Positions 59,917 to 64,000 of a DNA stretch of 64,000 nucleotides are shown in pieces. Positions within the stretch are counted from its first letter, which is position 1. The number at the start of each line of letters is the position of its first letter. Source of the DNA: an uncultured Eubacteriales bacterium (GTDB lineage Bacteria; Bacillota; Clostridia; Oscillospirales; Oscillospiraceae); contig UQWI01000002.1 of assembly GCA_900544765.1 (NCBI GenBank), forward strand, positions 1 through 64,000. Reading direction: 5' to 3'. The translations under genes and the position numbers were made by a program. Under the pieces are notes generated by a model. The model saw nothing but the letters and a program-made list of their open reading frames with translations, made no database searches and had not been told where the DNA came from.

Positions 59917-60633
59917 GTGCATATAGTCATAGATCTCGTGTTGTTGGCCATACTGATTATCTGCGTCTGGTCGGGATACAGAAAGGGCTTTATCATAGGC
60001 ATAGCGAACCTGCTTGGCATCGTGGTGGCGCTGTACGGGGCCGTGCTGGTCTCTGGCGCGTTCTCATACGACGTCGTACCTGTGCTGCGCCCGTTCGTCA
60101 GCGGCTACATCGAGGGCCAGATGGACGACACGGTGCTCGAGCAGATGAGGCTGGACAACACGGATTTGAGCTATGAGGATATCCTTGCCGGGGACAGCCA
60201 GCTGCGGCACGAGTTCTGCTACACCTGCTACACCACCGTGGGCATCTACGACGACGCGGCAGACCAGATGGCCACCGAGGCCGAGGAGTACGCCGACGCC
60301 AATGAAGTGCAGATAAGCGAGGCCATAGTCGAGGTTTTCTGCGAGCGCGCGGCCTACGTCGCGGGCGTGGTGCTCATGTTCCTCATCTTCCTGATAGCGC
60401 TTATGGCCATAGCGAACATACCGAACCTCTCGTACAGGATACCAAATATGGACGTCCTGAACGACGCGGGAGGAGCGGCCATGGGCTTCATAAACGGCAT
60501 ATGCTACTGCATACTTATCTGCTGGGCGCTGCGCTTCCTGGGCCTGGTAATCGGCGTGGACACATTGGGCAAGACCCTGCTCGCCAAATTTTTCATAGCA
60601 ATCGACCTGCTCACGGCAGGCGTGGGTATCTGA
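59917..60633 (+). CDS. CvpA-family membrane protein (238 aa)
   Basis: A colicin V production-like protein: the N-terminal VLLAILIICVWSGYRKGFIIGIANLLGIVVALYGA is the CvpA signature, followed by a soluble insert of about 80 residues and two more spans near 145-162 and 182-205. GTG 59917 follows AAGGAGG. Last gene of the operon that starts at 55041. Confidence 0.85.
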   Translation: MHIVIDLVLLAILIICVWSGYRKGFIIGIANLLGIVVALYGAVLVSGAFSYDVVPVLRPFVSGYIEGQMDDTVLEQMRLDNTDLSYEDILAGDSQLRHEFCYTCYTTVGIYDDAADQMATEAEEYADANEVQISEAIVEVFCERAAYVAGVVLMFLIFLIALMAIANIPNLSYRIPNMDVLNDAGGAAMGFINGICYCILICWALRFLGLVIGVDTLGKTLLAKFFIAIDLLTAGVGI

Positions 60634-60643
60634 CAGGCCGGAC

Positions 60644-60675
60644 GGCGCCCGGAGCCGGAAAAGGGCCCGGGCGCC
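60644..60675 (+). terminator. Hairpin after the cvpA-like gene
   Basis: GGCGCCCGG and CCGGGCGCC arms; no U tract. Confidence 0.5.
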
Positions 60676-60733
60676 CCAGGTGCCTGCAGGGAAGGTTATA
60701 TATGAACAAACTGTCAATTTCACTTCGGCAGTG

Positions 60734-60762
60734 TTGACATTTTGAGGACTTAGTGATAAATT
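60734..60762 (+). promoter_or_regulatory. Sigma-A promoter of the clp gene
   Basis: Consensus TTGACA (60734-60739) and TAAATT (60757-60762) with a 17-base spacer, overlapping the CIRCE element. Confidence 0.75.
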
Positions 60763-60787
60763 AGCACTCGTATAAATGGAGTGCTAA
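60761..60787 (+). promoter_or_regulatory. CIRCE element (HrcA operator)
   Basis: A perfect TTAGCACTC-N9-GAGTGCTAA inverted repeat placed at the transcription start. It is the binding site of the heat-shock repressor HrcA, so this clp gene belongs to the class I heat-shock regulon. Confidence 0.97.
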
Positions 60788-60842
60788 TTTTTCTTTTCCT
60801 TGGACAGCAATGGAATTTTCGAGATAAACAGGAGATTTTACT

Positions 60843-63167
60843 ATGCAACCTACTCTTTGCTCGCGCTGCAAGAAGAATGTGGCGGTAATATTTATAACAC
60901 GCATGGATCCGAACGGGGAATCCCACAACGAGGGCCTCTGCCTGAAGTGCGCCCGCGAGCTGCACATAAAGCCGGTGGACGACGTGATAAACAAGATGGG
61001 CCTCAGCGACGACGAGCTTGACGGCCTGACCAATGAGATGATGGAGGCGCTCGGCAACGCCGAGGGCCTGATGGATATCGAAAATACGGACTCGGATTCC
61101 GACGATGAGGGCAAGACCGCGACCTTCCCCTTCCTGAACAGGCTCATGGGCCAGATGGGGAACCCGCAGCGCCAGGACAGCGACCTGCCCGTCCAGAGCT
61201 CGTCGAGCCAGGGCAGCCAGGGCGGCCCGACTCCGCAGAGCGCCCCGCCCCAGCGCCCGAAGCGCAAGTTCCTCGACAACTACTGCATCGATCTCACCGA
61301 GAGGGCGAGGCAGGGCAAGCTCGACGCCATGATTGGCCGCGAGGAGGAGCTTGAGCGCGTCATACAAATTCTCAACCGCCGCCAGAAGAACAACCCCTGC
61401 CTCATCGGCGAGCCGGGCGTCGGCAAGACGGCCATCGCCGAGGGCCTGGCGCAGCGCATCGCCAGCGGCAACGTGCCGTACAAACTGCGCGACAAGGAGG
61501 TCTATCTGCTCGACCTCACAGCGCTGGTGGCCGGAACGCAGTTCCGCGGCCAGTTCGAGAGCCGCATGAAGGGACTCATCGAGGAGATACGCAAGACCGG
61601 CAACATCATCCTCGTCATCGACGAGGTGCACAACATAGTCGGCGCGGGCGACGCCGAGGGCAGCATGAACGCCGCCAATATCCTCAAGCCCGCGCTCTCC
61701 AGGGGCGAGATACAGGTCATCGGCGCGACCACCTTCACCGAGTACCGCAAGCACATCGAGAAGGATGCCGCGCTCGAGCGCCGCTTCCAGCCCGTGACCG
61801 TGGCCGAGCCGAGCATCGAGGACAGCGTCAAGATACTCGAGGGCATCGCCCACTACTACGAGGAGTGCCACCAGGTGCGCATACCACCCGAGATGTGCCG
61901 CGAGGCGGTGCTGCTCAGCGAGCGGTATATCACCGACCGCTACCTGCCCGACAAGGCCATAGACCTCATAGACGAGGCCTGCTCTGACGTCAATTTGAAG
62001 GACCAGAGCCTTGCGCGAATAGACGTCGCCCAGAAGGAAATAGACGACCTCAACCGCGAGCGCGAGATATTGCTTGCCGACACGCAGGAGGAGCACTACG
62101 AGCGCCTGGCCGTTATCAGGACAACGGTCATGCAGCTCACCGACGAGATTAACCAGCTCAAGTCGCACGAGCCTGTGCTCACGCGTGAGAACCTCGCGCG
62201 CGTCATCGAGCTGTGGACGAAAATACCCGCCAGCTCCATAACCGAGGACGAGTATGACCGCCTTAGCAAGCTCGGCGACCGCCTGCGCGAGCACATCGTG
62301 GGCCAGAATGAGGCCATTGACGCCGTCTGCGCGGCCATAAAGCGCTCCCGCGTGGGCCTGCAGGCCAAGCGCAAGCCCGTGAGCTTTATCTTCGTGGGCG
62401 GCACCGGCGTCGGCAAGACCGAGCTCGTCAAGCGCCTCGCCGCCGACCTCTTTAATTCTCCCGAGAGCCTTATCAGGCTGGATATGTCGGAGTTCATGGA
62501 GAAGTTCTCCGTCTCGCGCATCATCGGCTCGCCCCCGGGATATGTCGGCTACGACGAGGCCGGGCAGCTGACCGAGAAGATTCGCCGCAGGCCGTACTCC
62601 GTCGTCCTCTTCGACGAGATTGAAAAGGCCCATCCGGACGTCATGAACATCCTGCTGCAAATTCTCGACGACGGCCGCATCACCGACGCCCAGGGCCGCA
62701 CCGTGAACTTCGAGAACACGGTCATCATCATGACCACCAACGCGGGCAGCAACACCAAGAGCGGATCCCTCGGCTTCGTCGGCAGCGCCACGGACAAGGA
62801 TCGCGACCGCGCCATGAAGGCGCTGGGCGACTTCCTGCGCCCCGAGTTCATCAACCGCGTGGACGAGATAATCTGCTTCAACAAGCTCACCGAGGACAAC
62901 TTCAAGAGCATAGCCGAGCTCATGCTCAGCGAGGTGCGCGACCTCATGCGCGACAAGGGCATGGAGTTCTCCTGGGATGACAGCGTGCTCGACTACCTGG
63001 TCAAGAAGAGCTACAGCCTGACCTACGGCGCTCGTAACCTGCGCCGCACCATACAGAAGGACATCGAGGACGCGGTGGCGTCCGTCATAGTCGACCAGCG
63101 TCACGGCAACCTGAAGGGCGTTCACCTCACTGCTGCGGACGACAAGATAAACGTGGAGGCCGTGTAA
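60843..63167 (+). CDS. clpE: ClpE-like ATP-dependent Clp protease ATPase (774 aa)
   Basis: The N-terminus is a four-cysteine zinc finger (CSRCKKN...CLKCARE, residues about 6-38) as in ClpE. Two AAA+ modules follow: Walker A GEPGVGKTAIAEG near 190 with LVIDEVHNIVGAGDAEG, and Walker A GGTGVGKTELVKR near 519 with VVLFDEIEKAHPDV, followed by SPPGYVGYDEAG. A short coiled-coil between the modules (about 395-440) stands where ClpC and ClpE have their UVR-type insert. It unfolds proteins for ClpP. CIRCE control is present instead of an obvious CtsR site. Confidence 0.93.
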   Translation: MQPTLCSRCKKNVAVIFITRMDPNGESHNEGLCLKCARELHIKPVDDVINKMGLSDDELDGLTNEMMEALGNAEGLMDIENTDSDSDDEGKTATFPFLNRLMGQMGNPQRQDSDLPVQSSSSQGSQGGPTPQSAPPQRPKRKFLDNYCIDLTERARQGKLDAMIGREEELERVIQILNRRQKNNPCLIGEPGVGKTAIAEGLAQRIASGNVPYKLRDKEVYLLDLTALVAGTQFRGQFESRMKGLIEEIRKTGNIILVIDEVHNIVGAGDAEGSMNAANILKPALSRGEIQVIGATTFTEYRKHIEKDAALERRFQPVTVAEPSIEDSVKILEGIAHYYEECHQVRIPPEMCREAVLLSERYITDRYLPDKAIDLIDEACSDVNLKDQSLARIDVAQKEIDDLNREREILLADTQEEHYERLAVIRTTVMQLTDEINQLKSHEPVLTRENLARVIELWTKIPASSITEDEYDRLSKLGDRLREHIVGQNEAIDAVCAAIKRSRVGLQAKRKPVSFIFVGGTGVGKTELVKRLAADLFNSPESLIRLDMSEFMEKFSVSRIIGSPPGYVGYDEAGQLTEKIRRRPYSVVLFDEIEKAHPDVMNILLQILDDGRITDAQGRTVNFENTVIIMTTNAGSNTKSGSLGFVGSATDKDRDRAMKALGDFLRPEFINRVDEIICFNKLTEDNFKSIAELMLSEVRDLMRDKGMEFSWDDSVLDYLVKKSYSLTYGARNLRRTIQKDIEDAVASVIVDQRHGNLKGVHLTAADDKINVEAV

Positions 63168-64000
63168 ATGATACGTTTTGAGAGCGATTACCTTGAAGGC
63201 GCGCTGCCCGAAGTGATGCAGGCGCTGAGTGACAGCAACTACGCGCAGACCCCCGGTTACGGCGAGGACGAATACTGCGAGGAGGCCCGCAGGCTTATCC
63301 GTGAAAAGTGCGCCGCGCCCGAGGCCTATGTCCAGTTCCTGGTCGGCGGTACACAGGCGAACTTGATTGTCATTGCCGCCGCACTCCGCCCGCATCAGGC
63401 CGCTATCGCCGCAGAGACGGGACACATAGCAGTCCACGAGACCGGCAGCATCGAGGCTTCGGGCCACAAGGTCATCACTCTCCCGAGCGCCGACGGCAAA
63501 ATAAGCGCAGCGCAGGTGTGCGAGTGCGTCGAGGGCCACTGGTCCGACGCCACGCACGAGCACATGGCGCAGCCCGCGCTGGTGTACATCTCCCAGCCGA
63601 CCGAGAACGGCACAGTCTACTCCCTCGCCGAGCTTGAAGAGCTCAGCCGCGTTTGCCGCGAGAAGGGCCTAATCCTGTTCGTAGACGGCGCGCGCCTGGG
63701 TACCGCGCTCGTGAGCAGCGACGTGACGCTCCCAGACCTTGCGCGCCTGACCGACGTGTTCTACATCGGCGGCACCAAGCTCGGCGCGCTCTTCGGCGAG
63801 GCTGTGGTCATCATGAACCCGGCTATAGCCAAGGACTTCCGCTATATTATCAAGCAGCGCGGCGGCATGTTCGCGAAGGGACGACTGCTCGGCGTGCAAT
63901 TCGGCACGCTGATGAAGGACGGCCTCTATGAACGCACGGCGAAGCGCGAGGTGGAGCTGGCGATGAAGCTCCGCGCGGCCTTTGAGGCCAAGGGCTGGCC
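63168..64000 (+). CDS. ltaE: Low-specificity threonine aldolase-like PLP enzyme (partial, runs off the window)
   Basis: From ATG 63168 (GGAGG nine bases upstream, start overlapping the end region of clpE) an open frame runs to the window edge. IRFESDYLEGALPEVMQAL, GYGEDEYCEEARRLI, FLVGGTQANLIVIAAALRP, FVDGARLGTALVS and the PLP-lysine GGTKLGALFGEAVV identify a fold-type I beta-eliminating lyase of the threonine aldolase family, cleaving L-threonine to glycine and acetaldehyde. About 277 residues are visible of the usual 340. Confidence 0.88.
   Translation, partial: MIRFESDYLEGALPEVMQALSDSNYAQTPGYGEDEYCEEARRLIREKCAAPEAYVQFLVGGTQANLIVIAAALRPHQAAIAAETGHIAVHETGSIEASGHKVITLPSADGKISAAQVCECVEGHWSDATHEHMAQPALVYISQPTENGTVYSLAELEELSRVCREKGLILFVDGARLGTALVSSDVTLPDLARLTDVFYIGGTKLGALFGEAVVIMNPAIAKDFRYIIKQRGGMFAKGRLLGVQFGTLMKDGLYERTAKREVELAMKLRAAFEAKGW

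Noticed and set aside
60750..63563. Long minus-strand open frame of 937 codons opposite the clp gene
   Set aside because: It is an antisense shadow: no ribosome site, composition rich in His, Arg and Gly/Ala strings, and the plus strand encodes an unmistakable ClpE-type ATPase with promoter and CIRCE.
1..64000. CRISPR array, tRNA genes, complete insertion sequence
   Set aside because: No regularly spaced repeats, no cloverleaf-like intergenic sequence and no full transposase gene were seen by eye; a dedicated search could still find a tRNA I missed.

Overview
The window looks like a chromosomal segment of a high-GC anaerobic member of the Clostridia, probably Oscillospiraceae-like. I infer this from the gene set (pyruvate:ferredoxin oxidoreductase, corrinoid methyltransfer proteins, Na+-type decarboxylase, ferredoxin, a Spo0A-type DNA-binding domain, CIRCE control of a Clp ATPase), strong AGGAGG ribosome sites and many lipoproteins with the MKK...LAACG leader. 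No rRNA, tRNA, CRISPR array or intact transposon was seen. The species is not identifiable from the sequence alone.

Layout. 1-0.85 kb: a free-standing Spo0A C-terminal domain gene in what looks like decayed accessory DNA. 0.85-2.1 kb: a HAD phosphatase-Nudix fusion behind a TPP riboswitch (minus strand). 2.2-4.9 kb: a Nudix gene and two lipoproteins. 5-9.9 kb: a branched-chain amino acid ABC transporter, livJHMGF (minus). 10.5-24.9 kb: a catabolic island. A LacI regulator, an MBL-fold hydrolase, a 2-hydroxycarboxylate transporter, a carboxymuconolactone decarboxylase-like protein and an OadA-type carboxyltransferase lie on the minus strand. They diverge from PFOR, a degenerate aconitase-like protein, a LeuD-LeuC fusion and the OadG/biotin carrier/OadB/small membrane subunit genes on the plus strand. 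The likely logic is import of a hydroxycarboxylate, dehydration or isomerisation, Na+-coupled decarboxylation, then PFOR to acetyl-CoA and reduced ferredoxin.

25-32.5 kb: remnants (transposase piece, truncated Fe-alcohol dehydrogenase) beside an SMP-30-like propeller, then a corrinoid methyl-transfer group: UroD-corrinoid fusion, DUF2284, corrinoid activator, homocysteine methyltransferase, and an 8Fe ferredoxin. 32.7-42.3 kb: housekeeping genes (trmN6, rsmI, pyridoxal kinase, ilvE, M3 peptidase), a decayed VanZ gene and an SLH-type lipoprotein. 42.5-48.4 kb: purine salvage, with xpt and then a guanine-class riboswitch controlling a BMP-type nucleoside ABC transporter. 48.4-51.3 kb: mnmG-mnmA. 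51.4-55 kb: an amino-acid ABC transporter plus a solute-binding protein that appears circularly permuted. 55-60.6 kb: rRNA-type methyltransferase, ECF transporter core, truA, a DUF5711-like protein and cvpA. 60.7-64 kb: a CIRCE-controlled ClpE-like ATPase and the 5' part of a threonine aldolase gene.

The observations I rate highest are the circularly permuted solute-binding protein, the TPP-riboswitch HAD-Nudix fusion, and the hydroxycarboxylate island with its reversed LeuD-LeuC fusion and a paralogue that keeps the cluster cysteines but has lost the DSHT motif. All gene functions are inferred from family motifs read by eye; no database search was run.
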